A stretch of DNA of 64,000 nt from Viridibacillus arenosi (GCF_001955655.1 NZ_MSPW01000001.1:434001-498000); one strand, 5' to 3'; counted from the first letter of the stretch, positions 35,749-45,380 are shown. A program made the numbers and translations. The notes: generated by a model from the sequence alone, not told the origin.

Positions 35749-36336
35749 TTAATGAAATGATGAAGATTCAAATGATGGACCTGATGATGAAGAGCTCGAT
35801 GATGAACTTGATGATGAACTTGACGATGAGCTTGATGATGAGCTTGATGATGAGCTTTCATCTTCGAAATCCCACTCTTCTTCAAAATCTAATGGATGTA
35901 CTGAGATACAAATTGTTGTCTCACCTACAACTTCTGCAAGCAATTCCCGCTCAATTGTGACTTGGAATTGCTCACCGCAAGGCGTAATAATAGCTTCTGT
36001 ACAGTTCGGGTGTTGAATCACCTTGACATGAACCTCTTCTTTACCAGTTGTTTCGTTATCTCTATAATGTAGTTTGATACGGTCTCTATACAGTACCGTC
36101 TCAGAGTATACTGCTGTTTTTGAATGATTATGATAAGCGTACCAAACATTGACATCAAATTTGCCTGATACTTCTACAAAATTACCATGTTTTTTCGCTG
36201 TATGCGTATGGTTGATTACCCAGCACCCTAATATACTTGATGGTTGATTCGGTGGTCTTAAATTTTCACATACTTCTGTTCTTTTTTTACCCTTCGCGAC
36301 GACCGCCTTTGTGACAATTTGACGCAACTGTTTCAG
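35749..36336 (-). CDS. cotE: CotE, outer spore coat morphogenetic protein
   Basis: A 195-aa protein that nucleates the outer coat. The conserved body is VTKAVVAKGKKRTEVC, PSSILGCWVINH, VSGKFDVNVWYAYHNHSKT, YRDRIKLHYRD, HPNCTEAIITPCG and ERELLAEVVGETTICI. The normal acidic C-terminus is replaced by FEDE plus 25 serines and GPSFESSSFH. AGGAGG lies 7 bases before CTG 36336; the next possible start, TTG 36327, is 16 bases from it. CTG gives an N-terminus the same length as B. subtilis CotE, so a CTG start is preferred. A sigma-E/K-like promoter lies upstream. Confidence 0.9.
   Translation of the reverse strand: MKQLRQIVTKAVVAKGKKRTEVCENLRPPNQPSSILGCWVINHTHTAKKHGNFVEVSGKFDVNVWYAYHNHSKTAVYSETVLYRDRIKLHYRDNETTGKEEVHVKVIQHPNCTEAIITPCGEQFQVTIERELLAEVVGETTICISVHPLDFEEEWDFEDESSSSSSSSSSSSSSSSSSSSSSSSSGPSFESSSFH
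35782..35856 (-). repeat. in-frame serine-codon microsatellite in cotE
   Basis: 25 consecutive serine codons built largely from a 12-bp unit (AGCTCATCATCA). TCA and AGC dominate, with single TCT, TCG and AGT changes. Its pure repeat structure invites slippage in steps of 3 or 12 bp. Confidence 0.9.
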
Positions 36337-36366
36337 TGCGATTCCTCCTTTGCTTCTCTTAATTTC

Positions 36367-36394
36367 ATCTTATGCGCCATGTGCCTATTGGGTG
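36367..36394 (-). promoter_or_regulatory. candidate mother-cell (sigma-E/sigma-K) promoter of cotE
   Basis: On the minus strand CACC (36391-36394), a 16-base spacer and CATAAGAT (36367-36374), close to the sigma-K pattern AC-N16-CATANNNT. It ends 30 bp before the cotE start. The match is short. Confidence 0.4.
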
Positions 36395-36421
36395 ATTAGA
36401 TTAATTTTTAAAAATAAAAAA

Positions 36422-36460
36422 ACTACTGAATAGCCGTTCTTTCTTTGGCTACACAGTAGT
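36422..36460 (-). terminator. terminator upstream of cotE
   Basis: Arms ACTACTG/CAGTAGT with inner TAGCC/GGCTA. On the minus strand a seven-T run follows. With no intact gene before it, it may have served a gene now decayed at 36480-36900. Confidence 0.75.
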
Positions 36461-36479
36461 CTGTAATTTTTCCGGTACT

Positions 36480-36900
36480 TTGAATGCTAAACATATAGGG
36501 TGACCGTAATATACGTTAATTGCGGAATTAATGTTATATCCGCATCTAATACCTTCTGTTTATAAATTCCAGGGTAAAAATCAATTAGATTTTATCCTAT
36601 TTCATCAGTAGCGACTACATTAAACGCTCATTAGTAACCGGTAAGGCATTGAAATAGGATACATAGTACGCATTATCAAACTTAGTCCAACTGCTTCGTA
36701 TGACCCATCGTAATAATTATCTTTAATTTCTTTGGCCATCCGCGTTTATTTTCACTGTACTTAATGTAGAAAATTCGCCACAAAGCCTAATTCACTTACT
36801 TAAACTTCCCATCATCCTGTTCTAGACAAGAACCATTCCATACCAAGTAAGTTAAATGAGGAAAGATAATTCGCTTCTCCAACATTGCTTTCAGTTTTAT
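36480..36900 (-). other. non-coding stretch with traces of a decayed gene
   Basis: No open frame of size. Minus-strand segments in different frames look protein-like, for example FDNAYYVSYFNALPVTNERL and LIDFYPGIYKQKVLDADI, separated by stops and frameshifts. A terminator (36422-36460) lies just past their end. This fits an old minus-strand pseudogene, but the family is not recognisable. Confidence 0.3.
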
Positions 36901-36927
36901 GCTATGAATCTTCTATTCCAAAATAAA

Positions 36928-36968
36928 GAAAACCCTTATAAAAATCGTTATTTTTTATAAGGGTTTTC
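36928..36968 (-). terminator. terminator of the miaB-ricA operon
   Basis: Perfect 17-bp arms GAAAACCCTTATAAAAA and complement, 7-base loop, 10 bp past the ricA stop. Confidence 0.93.
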
Positions 36969-36978
36969 GATTATTATA

Positions 36979-37413
36979 TTAAGAACAGCTACCTGGTTTT
37001 GAATTTTGTACTTTTGACCCTGTTTCACCACGTAACACGTCGCCACCAGTTGATTCAACAATTTCATCTGTCACACTATTCGCAATTGTGTTTGATACTA
37101 ATTGCAATAGATCATTTACATCGCCCTGAGATTGTTTAAATTCTTCAACGATTGGTAAAGAATTAATTTCTTCTTCAATTTTCGCAATTTTATCTTCAAT
37201 TAAACGAAGTGCTTTTTCTTTACCATAATGTTGGAAGTTTACTGCTTGTTTTTGTAAACTTTTTAGACTAGCGATTTTTTCACGTACCATTTGGTTTTCA
37301 TTAATTTGTGCTTCTGCACGTTTGAAGAAATCTACTTCTTCCGTGTTAGCTACCATATGGGCAATTTCCATTGCTTTTGCGATGATTTGATCTTTAGTAT
37401 ATATTTCTGCCAT
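36979..37413 (-). CDS. ricA: RicA/YmcA, RNase Y specificity factor
   Basis: A 144-aa helical protein of the YlbF/YmcA family. It starts [20 protein letters not shown], with a central FFKRAEAQINENQMVREKIA, ending in GSKVQNSKPGSCS. The family's C-terminal cysteine is a ligand of the [4Fe-4S] clusters in the RicAFT complex, which directs RNase Y (rny in this window) to polycistronic mRNAs and promotes sporulation and competence. ATG 37413 shares its A with the miaB stop (TAATG), and AAAGGTGG precedes it. Confidence 0.92.
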   Translation of the reverse strand: MAEIYTKDQIIAKAMEIAHMVANTEEVDFFKRAEAQINENQMVREKIASLKSLQKQAVNFQHYGKEKALRLIEDKIAKIEEEINSLPIVEEFKQSQGDVNDLLQLVSNTIANSVTDEIVESTGGDVLRGETGSKVQNSKPGSCS

Positions 37414-38960
37414 TATAATTCCACCTTTTGGTCCGTTACAACTTCGATAAAATCCCCTTGTAATGACCAAGTTTTTGCTTCAGTAACTTGTACTTTAACA
37501 ATTTGACCAATTACTTCTTTAGGAGCTACAAAGTTTACGAGTTTATTTTTTCTTGTATAACCTGCTAATACATTCGGGTTACGTTTACTTTCCCCTTCTA
37601 CTAACACTTCAACGATTTGACCGTCATATTGTTTAATTGCTTCTCCACATAGTTGGTTCACTACGTCATTTAAACGTTGTAGACGTTCTTTTTTCACTTC
37701 CATTGGTACATTATCCTGCATTTTCGCTGCAGGCGTACCTTCACGTGGTGAATAAATGTAGGTGAATGCCATTTCGAAGCCAACTTCTTTATATAAAGAT
37801 AGCGTTTCTTCAAATTGCTCGTCTGTTTCATTTGGAAATCCGACGATAATATCAGTTGTTAACGCCACATCTGGAATTGCTTTTCTAATTTTGCGCACAA
37901 GTTCTAGATAGCTTTCGCGCGTATATTTACGAGCCATAATCTTCAACATATCACTTGAACCTGATTGCACTGGTAAATGAATGTGCTCAACTAAGTTTCC
38001 TTTTTTCGCTAATACTTCGATTAAATAATCATCAAAATCACGTGGGTGACTTGTTGTAAAACGAATACGAGGAATATCAATTGTACGTAATTCATTCATT
38101 AAATCGCCAAGACCATACTTTAGATCCTCAAAGTCTTTTCCGTAAGCGTTTACGTTTTGACCAAGTAATGTCACTTCTTTATAGCCTTGTGCAGCTAGTT
38201 GGCGTACTTCTTGAATAATATCATCTGGTCGTCGACTACGTTCTTTTCCGCGTGTATAAGGTACGATACAATATGTACAGAATTTATCACAGCCGTACAT
38301 GATATTAACCCAAGCCTTTGTATTCCCTTTGCGAACTTTCGGAAGGTTTTCAATAACGTCCCCTTCTTTAGACCACACTTCGATAACCATTTCTTTCGAC
38401 ATATAAGCTTCGTTTAAAATGTCTGGTAAACGATGAATATTATGCGTCCCAAAAATCATATCAACTTGGTCATATGTTTTCAAGATTTTCTTAACTACTG
38501 CCTCTTCTTGCGACATACAGCCACATACACCAATTAATAAATCAGGATTTTTTTGCTTTAACGGTTTAAAGTGACCAAGTTCACCAAATACTTTGTTCTC
38601 AGCATTTTCGCGAATGGCACAAGTATTCATTAAGATGACATTCGCATCATCAACGTTATTTGTTGCTTCATAACCAAGTTGTAGGAAAATACCAGCCATT
38701 ACTTCTGTATCGTGTTCATTCATTTGGCAACCGTACGTACGAATGTAGAATTTACGACCATGTCCCATACCCATGTATTTTTCGTCAATCGCGAAGTCTT
38801 TATGGTATTGAACTTCTTCCTTACCACGTTTCTTTGCATCTTTTAGAGATGGCGCTGTATATACAGATTGAAAATATTTACTATAGTCCTTCTCGGATTT
38901 TTTGTCCGATGGATCTGGATGTTTCACTTGTTGACTAGCAAGTCGTTGTTCTTCGTTCAT
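37413..38960 (-). CDS. miaB: tRNA-2-methylthio-N6-isopentenyladenosine synthase MiaB
   Basis: A 515-aa radical-SAM methylthiotransferase acting on the A37 that MiaA modifies. An N-terminal MTTase domain ([35 protein letters not shown]: three cluster cysteines) is followed by the radical-SAM cluster [15 protein letters not shown] and a C-terminal TRAM domain ([20 protein letters not shown]). ATG 38960 with GGAAGGAG is chosen; the longer frame upstream has no ribosome site. It is in an operon with ricA. Confidence 0.97.
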   Translation of the reverse strand: MNEEQRLASQQVKHPDPSDKKSEKDYSKYFQSVYTAPSLKDAKKRGKEEVQYHKDFAIDEKYMGMGHGRKFYIRTYGCQMNEHDTEVMAGIFLQLGYEATNNVDDANVILMNTCAIRENAENKVFGELGHFKPLKQKNPDLLIGVCGCMSQEEAVVKKILKTYDQVDMIFGTHNIHRLPDILNEAYMSKEMVIEVWSKEGDVIENLPKVRKGNTKAWVNIMYGCDKFCTYCIVPYTRGKERSRRPDDIIQEVRQLAAQGYKEVTLLGQNVNAYGKDFEDLKYGLGDLMNELRTIDIPRIRFTTSHPRDFDDYLIEVLAKKGNLVEHIHLPVQSGSSDMLKIMARKYTRESYLELVRKIRKAIPDVALTTDIIVGFPNETDEQFEETLSLYKEVGFEMAFTYIYSPREGTPAAKMQDNVPMEVKKERLQRLNDVVNQLCGEAIKQYDGQIVEVLVEGESKRNPNVLAGYTRKNKLVNFVAPKEVIGQIVKVQVTEAKTWSLQGDFIEVVTDQKVEL

Positions 38961-39149
38961 CAGTAAACTCCTTCCGCTCGTATTCGCACACTCGAATACC
39001 CATTTTCTTATTATACTTAATGGAGTATGGTTCCTACAAGAAAAGAACGTTAATTGTCGGTGTTTCGACATATAGCTTGTTTTGTGGGGCGAGGCCGTGT
39101 GCTATGTGGAGTCTACTTGGACTTACTTTGGTGCTGTTTGTGCTCTATA

Positions 39150-39355
39150 GCGCTACTCATGCCTTCATTGGCGTTACTCACTCTCTCTTTAGCGCTACTC
39201 ACAACCTCTTTAGCGCTACTTACTATCTCTTTGGCGCTACTCACTCTCTTTGGCGCTACTCACTCTCTTTGGCGCTACTCACAACCTCTTTAGCGCTACT
39301 TACTATCTCTTTAGCGCTACTCACAACCTCTTTAGCGCTACTCACTCTCTTTTTC
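39150..39355. repeat. minisatellite, ten tandem 21/19-bp units
   Basis: Units begin GCGCTACTCAC or GCGCTACTTAC and end CTCTTTA/G. Starts are at 39150, 39171, 39192, 39213, 39234, 39253, 39272, 39293, 39314 and 39335. Eight spacings are 21 bp or nearly so, and the fifth and sixth units are 19 bp. Two unit types (CACAACC and TTACTAT) alternate. Because 19-bp units break the frame, it is unlikely to be coding. It lies upstream of miaB and downstream of the korAB terminator. Confidence 0.9.
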
Positions 39356-39367
39356 AACAATAAAAAA

Positions 39368-39405
39368 ACTAATTCTCTAGTCAGTTAAACGACTCGAGAA
39401 TTAGT
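39368..39405 (-). terminator. korAB terminator
   Basis: ACTAATTCTC/GAGAATTAGT with inner AGTC/GACT, followed on the minus strand by seven T. Confidence 0.92.
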
Positions 39406-39419
39406 CTCTACATTATTTA

Positions 39420-40286
39420 TTACATAAATTCCTTCATTAGCTCTTGAAGATCTTTTTCTTCAATCATCATATCCTGCTGGTTAAGGGGTTCTTCACTATA
39501 TCCATTTACTAAGTTTTGATACGAAGGTGTTTCCTCGTCTTGATAAATGATACCTGTTACTAGACCTTCATGCTCCATTACAGTCGCCATAGCTTGGGCA
39601 CGGTTTGTTGAATCGTAGCCTTCAATGCTCGATAGTTTTGTAATGTTTTCTTTGAACCAGTCATAAGTGTTGATTTTATTATACGTTACACAAGGGCTGA
39701 ATACATTAATAAATGCGAAGCCGTTGTGATTCATACCTGCTTCAATGATTGCAGTTAGCTCTTTTAAATCTGTCGAAAAACTTTGTGCTACGAATGTTGC
39801 GCCAGCAGATAATGCTACTTCTAATGGTTTTAATGACGGTTCGATTGCGCCACCTGGTGTTGATTTTGTGACAAAACCAGCAGCTGAGCGTGGTGATGTT
39901 TGTCCTTTAGTTAAACCATAGATTTGATTATCCATGACGATGTACGTGATATCAACGTTACGACGGATTGAGTGAATTGTATGACCCATACCGATTGCGA
40001 AACCGTCACCGTCACCGCCAGAAGCGATTACTTTTAAATCACGGTTAGCCATTTTCAACCCTTGTGCAATTGGTAATGCACGTCCGTGAATACCGTGTAA
40101 ACCATATGAATTAATGTATCCTGAGATACGACCTGAACAGCCAATTCCTGAAACAACTGCTAGTTCATGCGGTTGGATTTCTAGGTTTGCTGCAGCACGT
40201 TGGATTGCAGCTTGCACTGAAAAGTCACCACACCCAGGACACCAGTTAGGTTTAACATTATTTCGAAAGTCCTTAAATGTTACCAT
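39420..40286 (-). CDS. korB: 2-oxoacid:ferredoxin oxidoreductase, beta subunit
   Basis: A 288-aa thiamine-diphosphate subunit. WCPGCGDFSVQ holds cluster cysteines, GIGCSGRI the next, and GGDGDGFAIGMGH followed by VMDNQIYGLTKGQTSP is the ThDP/Mg site; TPGGA and the substrate loop follow. With KorA it oxidatively decarboxylates a 2-oxoacid, likely 2-oxoglutarate, reducing ferredoxin. ATG 40286 overlaps korA by 14 bp. In Bacillus relatives the pair sits beside spoVS, as here. Confidence 0.94.
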   Translation of the reverse strand: MVTFKDFRNNVKPNWCPGCGDFSVQAAIQRAAANLEIQPHELAVVSGIGCSGRISGYINSYGLHGIHGRALPIAQGLKMANRDLKVIASGGDGDGFAIGMGHTIHSIRRNVDITYIVMDNQIYGLTKGQTSPRSAAGFVTKSTPGGAIEPSLKPLEVALSAGATFVAQSFSTDLKELTAIIEAGMNHNGFAFINVFSPCVTYNKINTYDWFKENITKLSSIEGYDSTNRAQAMATVMEHEGLVTGIIYQDEETPSYQNLVNGYSEEPLNQQDMMIEEKDLQELMKEFM

Positions 40287-42024
40287 CTGTTAGCAACTCC
40301 TTCACGCGGCCTAACAATTCTTTTGGCAAGAATGGTGTGCCATCATATTTCACTAAGCTAATAATTTTATCGTGTGCGCCAATATTCATTTTCATTACAT
40401 TAGCTAATTGACCAGTGGCATTATTCTCAACGACAATTACTTTTTTCGCATTGTCGATCAATTCTTTCATTTCCTCTGCTGGGAATGGGTGAATTAGTCG
40501 AATATGTGCGTGGTTTGTTTTGATGCCTTCTTCGTTTAACATCGGTTGAATTTCTTCTATTGCACCTTTAGTCGAGTTAAAGCCAACTAATAGTACATCC
40601 GCTTCCTCGTGTGGTGTGTTTTTAAATACAGGCATATTAAAGTTTACGTGATTTAATTTACGGAAACGTTTATCCATTTGCGCTTTACGGTTGCCTGCTG
40701 CTTCAGATGGTTTACCTGTCTCATCATGTTCAACACCTGTAACGTGGTGAATACCGTGTTTTTGACCAGGCACGACACGAGTTGACACGCCATCTTCTGT
40801 TACTTCATAGCGTTTAAAATATGCTTTATCCTCTGCTTCAGGTAATTCACCAAGTTCTAGCTTACCTCGACGAATTTCGATTTTAGAGTAATCAAATGGT
40901 TCAACAGTTTGTTTACCAAGTGATAATTGAAGATCAGATAATAATATAACCGGTATTTGTAATTCTTCCGCAATGTTAAACGCTTGAATTGTATCGTAGA
41001 ATGCCTCTTCACCAGTACTTGGTGCGATAACAACTTTCGGAATTTCACCATGTGTTCCGTATAGCATTGCCATTAAATCAGATTGTTCTTGTTTTGTTGG
41101 TAGGCCTGTTGATGGGCCACCTCGTTGTGTATCTACTATAACAAGTGGTTGTTCTGTCATACCAGAAAGGCCAATTGCTTCCATCATTAATGATAAGCCT
41201 GGACCTGCAGATGCTGTAAATGAACGAACGCCACCATAATTTGCGCCGATTGCCATTGTTGCAGCCGCGATCTCATCTTCTGTTTGGATAACAGTACCAC
41301 CGAATTTAGGCAATTTTTTGATTAAATATTCCATTATTTCTGAAGCTGGAGTGATCGGATATGCTGCCATAATACGAGAGCCTGCAGCTAATGCACCTAG
41401 TGCAATAGCTTCATTACCGATCATAAATAGACGGTGTTTACCATCAGCTGGTTCTAATTCGAATTTACCAATATTATCACCAAGCATACCGTTCATTAGT
41501 TCGTGTCCTTGTGCGATGGCTGTCATATTTTTTTGGACAACTGTTTCACCTTTACGACCGAAGATTTCATCAACGACACTTTGGAAAACTTCATCTTCTA
41601 GATTTAATAATGCAGCAGTTGCACCGATCGCCACCATGTTTTTCATTAAAGTAGTCCCTAATTCAGCGGCTACTTCAGTGAATGGTACAATATAAAGTGT
41701 TGCAGGACAATCTTCTGGTTTTACTGGTTTAAATTTAGCGTCTGCTAAAATAACACCTTCTGATGTTAATTCTTTATAATTGACATCGATTGTTTCTTGG
41801 TCAAATGCAACCAATATATCTAAATCATCTGGAATCGTGTGTACGACAGATGTGCGTACGTTAATTTTATTGTTCGTATGGCCACCTTTAATACGGGAAG
41901 AGAAGTGACGGTATCCATATAAATGGTATCCAAGACGGTTCATAGCCGTAGAGAAAATTTCCCCCGTACTCTCAATACCTTCCCCTTGTTGCCCACCGAC
42001 TTTCCATGAAAGCTGATGTAACAT
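40273..42024 (-). CDS. korA: 2-oxoacid:ferredoxin oxidoreductase, alpha (gamma-alpha fusion) subunit
   Basis: A 583-aa fused subunit. The N-terminal gamma-like domain (GGQQGEGIESTGEI, RIKGGHTNNKINVR) is followed by the alpha core (MIGNEAIALGALAAGSRIMA, AYPITPASEIMEYL, GPGLSLMMEAIGLSGMTEQP, DTQRGGPSTGLPTKQEQSDL). The last part (IRLIHPFPAEEMKELI and VVENNATGQL) is the C-terminal domain. It forms the 2-oxoacid oxidoreductase with KorB. The first gene of a two-gene operon. Confidence 0.94.
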   Translation of the reverse strand: MLHQLSWKVGGQQGEGIESTGEIFSTAMNRLGYHLYGYRHFSSRIKGGHTNNKINVRTSVVHTIPDDLDILVAFDQETIDVNYKELTSEGVILADAKFKPVKPEDCPATLYIVPFTEVAAELGTTLMKNMVAIGATAALLNLEDEVFQSVVDEIFGRKGETVVQKNMTAIAQGHELMNGMLGDNIGKFELEPADGKHRLFMIGNEAIALGALAAGSRIMAAYPITPASEIMEYLIKKLPKFGGTVIQTEDEIAAATMAIGANYGGVRSFTASAGPGLSLMMEAIGLSGMTEQPLVIVDTQRGGPSTGLPTKQEQSDLMAMLYGTHGEIPKVVIAPSTGEEAFYDTIQAFNIAEELQIPVILLSDLQLSLGKQTVEPFDYSKIEIRRGKLELGELPEAEDKAYFKRYEVTEDGVSTRVVPGQKHGIHHVTGVEHDETGKPSEAAGNRKAQMDKRFRKLNHVNFNMPVFKNTPHEEADVLLVGFNSTKGAIEEIQPMLNEEGIKTNHAHIRLIHPFPAEEMKELIDNAKKVIVVENNATGQLANVMKMNIGAHDKIISLVKYDGTPFLPKELLGRVKELLTDGNI

Positions 42025-42322
42025 TTATAACATCTCCTTAATTACAGGTTTTTAGCTTTTTATCCTTCATCAGTTTATCACGAAGACCCGATGTAAACTA
42101 TTGTTTATAAGCGATTTCTTTGAAATTCAGACCTTTGACGGAAAAGCTCGTTCAATAAGTTGTAATAATAATCACTGACAATACTCACTATGTTAACATA
42201 TTTTTTTATGTATAGTAAAAAAGCTTGGTGTGCTCACTTCATTTCACAACATGTATTAGTGGTCACCTTAAAATTCCATTTCAAATAAGCAAAATACAAA
42301 CGCTCATTATTTTCCCCATAAA
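42025..42322. other. korA upstream region, no gene seen
   Basis: About 300 bp between korA and the spoVS terminator. AT-rich, holding the korA promoter region. The first bases give the korA ribosome site (AAGGAG). No frame, RNA fold or family was recognised. Confidence 0.4.
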
Positions 42323-42346
42323 AAAATACCGGTTTCCCGGTATTTT
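42323..42346 (-). terminator. spoVS terminator
   Basis: AAAATACCGG/CCGGTATTTT, 4-base loop, followed on the minus strand by T-rich sequence. Confidence 0.92.
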
Positions 42347-42356
42347 AGTTTTTTAT

Positions 42357-42623
42357 TTATCTCGTACGCTTTTCTACTAAAAGCTTCATAGCCGTTCGAT
42401 CTTCACCTGCAATTAAAATATCCGTAAATGCAGGCGAACAAGTCAAGTCCGTTCCACTTGGTGCAACAAATCCTCTTGCAATTGCAACTGCTTTAACAGC
42501 TTGATTTAGTGCACCTGCTCCAACTGCTTGCATCTCTGCATAGCCTTGCTCTCTAATGACTGCTACTAATGCGCCAGCTACTGAGTTCGGGTTTGAGCGA
42601 GAAGATACTTTCAATGAATCCAC
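42357..42623 (-). CDS. spoVS: SpoVS, stage V sporulation protein
   Basis: An 88-aa Alba-like protein (DSLKVSSRSNPNSVAGALVA, GAGALNQAVKAVAIARGFVA), needed for coat and cortex completion and affecting septation timing in B. subtilis. Start is GTG 42623 with GGGAGGAA upstream. The strongly conserved central segment leaves no doubt about the family. Confidence 0.96.
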   Translation of the reverse strand: MDSLKVSSRSNPNSVAGALVAVIREQGYAEMQAVGAGALNQAVKAVAIARGFVAPSGTDLTCSPAFTDILIAGEDRTAMKLLVEKRTR

Positions 42624-42713
42624 AACAATTCCTCCCTTAATTTGAAAAAATGTGGGACATCTCTCTTGTCCATGGATTATTGTATGCAGCGAGTTTTGGG
42701 AATAGACTTACAA

Positions 42714-43511
42714 TTATGCTTTGAAAGGATAATCTGCATTAATATATATGCGCTCAAATGATTTCGCTAAGCCCGTTTTATCATCAAGATCAACAAAGAA
42801 GCCACTTAGTACTTCTCGGCCTTGTTTTGGTACTTCAAAACGTGTTGGCATATTTGTTTTAAATCGGTAGATTACACTTTCTTTATTCATTCCAAGAACT
42901 TCATCATAAGGTCCAGTCATTCCAACGTCAGTAATATACGCTGTACCACCAGGGTAAATGCGTGCATCCGCTGTTTGTACATGTGTATGCGTCCCTACAA
43001 GAGTTGATACTCGGCCATCTAAATACCAACCCATTGCAATTTTTTCACTCGTCGTTTCAGCATGGAAATCTACGAAAATAAGTGGAGAAACTTTTTTTGC
43101 TTCTTCTATTAATTCGTCTGCTTTAGCAAATGGATCGCCATGTGGTGGTAAGAAAGTACGTCCATGTAAATTGATTACAGATAAAGTATGACCATTTTTT
43201 GAAATAGTCGTCATCCCTTTGCCGGGCGCTTCGTCTGAGAAGTTTGCAGGTCTGATTAAAAATTCTGCATCATCAATGAAATCGAAAATTTCTTTTTGAT
43301 CCCATGTGTGGTTACCCATTGTAATGACATCTACGCCCGTCATTAATAACTCTTGATAAATGGCTCTTGTAATCCCACGTCCAGCAGCGGCGTTCTCCCC
43401 GTTCGCAATGACAACATCTGGTGCATATTTTCTCTTTAATCTTGGTAAATATGTTTCAACAGCTGTACGGCCAATTGAGCCGACAATGTCTCCGATAAAT
43501 AGTACTTTCAT
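42714..43511 (-). CDS. ymdB: YmdB, metallophosphodiesterase
   Basis: A 265-aa TIGR00282 family phosphodiesterase hydrolysing cyclic nucleotides such as 2',3'-cAMP. The two-metal site is FIGDIVGSIGR, NGENAAAGRG, MGNHTWDQKE, VDFHAETTSEK and GTHTHVQTAD. In B. subtilis it is the switch between motility and biofilm and is co-transcribed with rny. It follows rny here, with a hairpin between them. ATG 43511 has AAAGAGTGA upstream. Confidence 0.95.
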   Translation of the reverse strand: MKVLFIGDIVGSIGRTAVETYLPRLKRKYAPDVVIANGENAAAGRGITRAIYQELLMTGVDVITMGNHTWDQKEIFDFIDDAEFLIRPANFSDEAPGKGMTTISKNGHTLSVINLHGRTFLPPHGDPFAKADELIEEAKKVSPLIFVDFHAETTSEKIAMGWYLDGRVSTLVGTHTHVQTADARIYPGGTAYITDVGMTGPYDEVLGMNKESVIYRFKTNMPTRFEVPKQGREVLSGFFVDLDDKTGLAKSFERIYINADYPFKA

Positions 43512-43537
43512 TATTGATTCACTCTTTTCCAACAAAA

Positions 43538-43569
43538 AAGGCTTCTCGACCGAGGTTCTAAGAAGCCTT
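43538..43569 (-). terminator. hairpin between rny and ymdB
   Basis: AAGGCTTCT/AGAAGCCTT with a 14-base loop, and a T-rich run on the minus strand. It may limit read-through into ymdB. Confidence 0.8.
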
Positions 43570-43649
43570 CTTTATAAAATATTTGAATTTTTCAATTCAG
43601 TTTTCTTACTTTACATTTGGCATAAACTTATTTCTTATTCTGAAATTAA

Positions 43650-45206
43650 CTATTTCGCATATTCGACTGCGCGTGTTTCACGAATAACTGTCACTTTAAT
43701 ATGCCCTGGATAATCCAGTTCATCCTCAATACGTTTGCGAATATCACGTGCTAAACGATGTGAAGCTAAATCATCAATTTGATCAGGACGTACGATTATA
43801 CGTATTTCACGACCTGCTTGAATAGCGAATGATTTCTCAACGCCTTCATATGATTCAGAGATTTCTTCTAGTTTTTCTAGTCGACGAATATAGTTTTCAA
43901 GTGTTTCACTTCGTGCACCTGGGCGCGCTGCAGATAAAGCATCAGCAGCAGCCACTAATACAGCAATTACTGAAGTTGGTTCAGTATCACCATGGTGAGA
44001 AGCAATACTATTAATAACAACAGGATGCTCTTTGTATTTTGTGGCCAATTCTACGCCTATTTCTACGTGACTTCCTTCTACTTCATGATCAATTGCTTTA
44101 CCAATATCATGCAGTAACCCTGCACGTTTTGCTAAAAGTACATCTTCGCCTAATTCAGCTGCTAGTAAGCCCGCTAAGTGAGCTACCTCTACAGAGTGTT
44201 TCAGGACGTTTTGACCATAGCTTGTACGATATTTCATACGGCCTAAAATTTTCATTAAATCCGGATGTAAATTGTGGATACCCACTTCGAATGTTGTTTG
44301 TTCACCTGTTTCACGAATTTGCTCGTCCACTTCACGGCGAGATTTCTCAACCATCTCTTCTATACGAGCTGGATGAATACGGCCGTCTTGTACTAATTTT
44401 TCAAGTGCTAGACGTGCTGTTTCTCTACGGATTGGATCGAATCCTGATAAAATAACGGCTTCAGGTGTGTCATCAATAATTAAATCGATACCTGTTAGCG
44501 TTTCAAGTGTTCGAATGTTTCGGCCTTCACGTCCAATAATACGACCTTTCATCTCGTCATTTGGTAAAGTGACGACGGAGACAGTCGTTTCTGCAACGTG
44601 ATCAGCTGCAAAGCGCTGAAGGGCTAGTGATAAAATTTCTCGTGCTTTTTTGTCAGATTCTTCTTTCGCTCGCATTTCAGATTCTTTCGTCATAACTGCT
44701 ATATCAGTTGATAACTCGTTTTCTACTTGTTTTAGAATAATGACTTTTGCTTCTTCACGAGTTAATGCTGAGATACGTTCGATTTCAGATTGCTGTTTAG
44801 CTACGAGATCTTCCACTTTGCTTTCCATCTGTTCAATATGCTGTTGTCTGTCGTTAAGAGCGTCTTCTTTGCGCTCTAAACCTGCTTCCCTCTTATTCAG
44901 AGCTTCATCCTTGCGATCAAGATTTTCTTCTCTTTGCAATAACCGGTTTTCTTGTTTCTGAAGCTCAGACCGGCGTTCACGGATGTCGTTTTCTGCTTCA
45001 GTTCGAAGTGTGTGAGTTTCATCTTTTGCTTCTAGAAGTGCTTCTTTCTTTAGAGCTTCCGCTTCTCTTTTACCTTCATCTATGATGAGCTCTGCGGAAC
45101 TCTTTGCACCTGTCACTTTTGAATCATTCACTCTTTTATTGACGTAATAGATAACAGCGGCACCGACGATGAGTCCAAGCAAAGCGGAGATGATGTTTCC
45201 AGTCAT
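43650..45206 (-). CDS. rny: ribonuclease Y
   Basis: A 518-aa membrane-anchored endoribonuclease starting bulk mRNA decay. An N-terminal transmembrane helix ([18 protein letters not shown]) leads into a long coiled coil (about residues 30-200, rich in E/K/R/Q). The KH domain has [19 protein letters not shown] and the HD domain has [25 protein letters not shown] precedes the ATG. RicA, part of its specificity complex, is encoded 6 kb away. Confidence 0.97.
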   Translation of the reverse strand: MTGNIISALLGLIVGAAVIYYVNKRVNDSKVTGAKSSAELIIDEGKREAEALKKEALLEAKDETHTLRTEAENDIRERRSELQKQENRLLQREENLDRKDEALNKREAGLERKEDALNDRQQHIEQMESKVEDLVAKQQSEIERISALTREEAKVIILKQVENELSTDIAVMTKESEMRAKEESDKKAREILSLALQRFAADHVAETTVSVVTLPNDEMKGRIIGREGRNIRTLETLTGIDLIIDDTPEAVILSGFDPIRRETARLALEKLVQDGRIHPARIEEMVEKSRREVDEQIRETGEQTTFEVGIHNLHPDLMKILGRMKYRTSYGQNVLKHSVEVAHLAGLLAAELGEDVLLAKRAGLLHDIGKAIDHEVEGSHVEIGVELATKYKEHPVVINSIASHHGDTEPTSVIAVLVAAADALSAARPGARSETLENYIRRLEKLEEISESYEGVEKSFAIQAGREIRIIVRPDQIDDLASHRLARDIRKRIEDELDYPGHIKVTVIRETRAVEYAK

Positions 45207-45380
45207 TCGAACACCTCCTCTTGCTGTATTGTTTTCATTTTTAGTCGGCTATACATTAAGTATTTCTATGAGCTCTCAATATACTGCCTATTTCATTTCA
45301 ATTTTAGAAATTATACAAGTTTAATTGTATAGTTGAAAAAAAACAATGTCAAGGATTCACAGTTATAGTTATAGTCAAAA

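Noticed and set aside
35745-35960. Plus-strand methionine-rich frame opposite the cotE serine tract
   Set aside because: It is the antisense of the serine repeat with no ribosome site.
39150-39355. CRISPR array
   Set aside because: Units are contiguous with no unique spacers, the period is 19-21 bp, and no cas genes are present.
39020-39388. Long plus-strand frame (122 aa) through the minisatellite with a seven-residue repeat
   Set aside because: It is the translation of the 21-bp units. The 19-bp units throw the frame off in the middle, there is no ribosome site, and the end lies in the korAB terminator.
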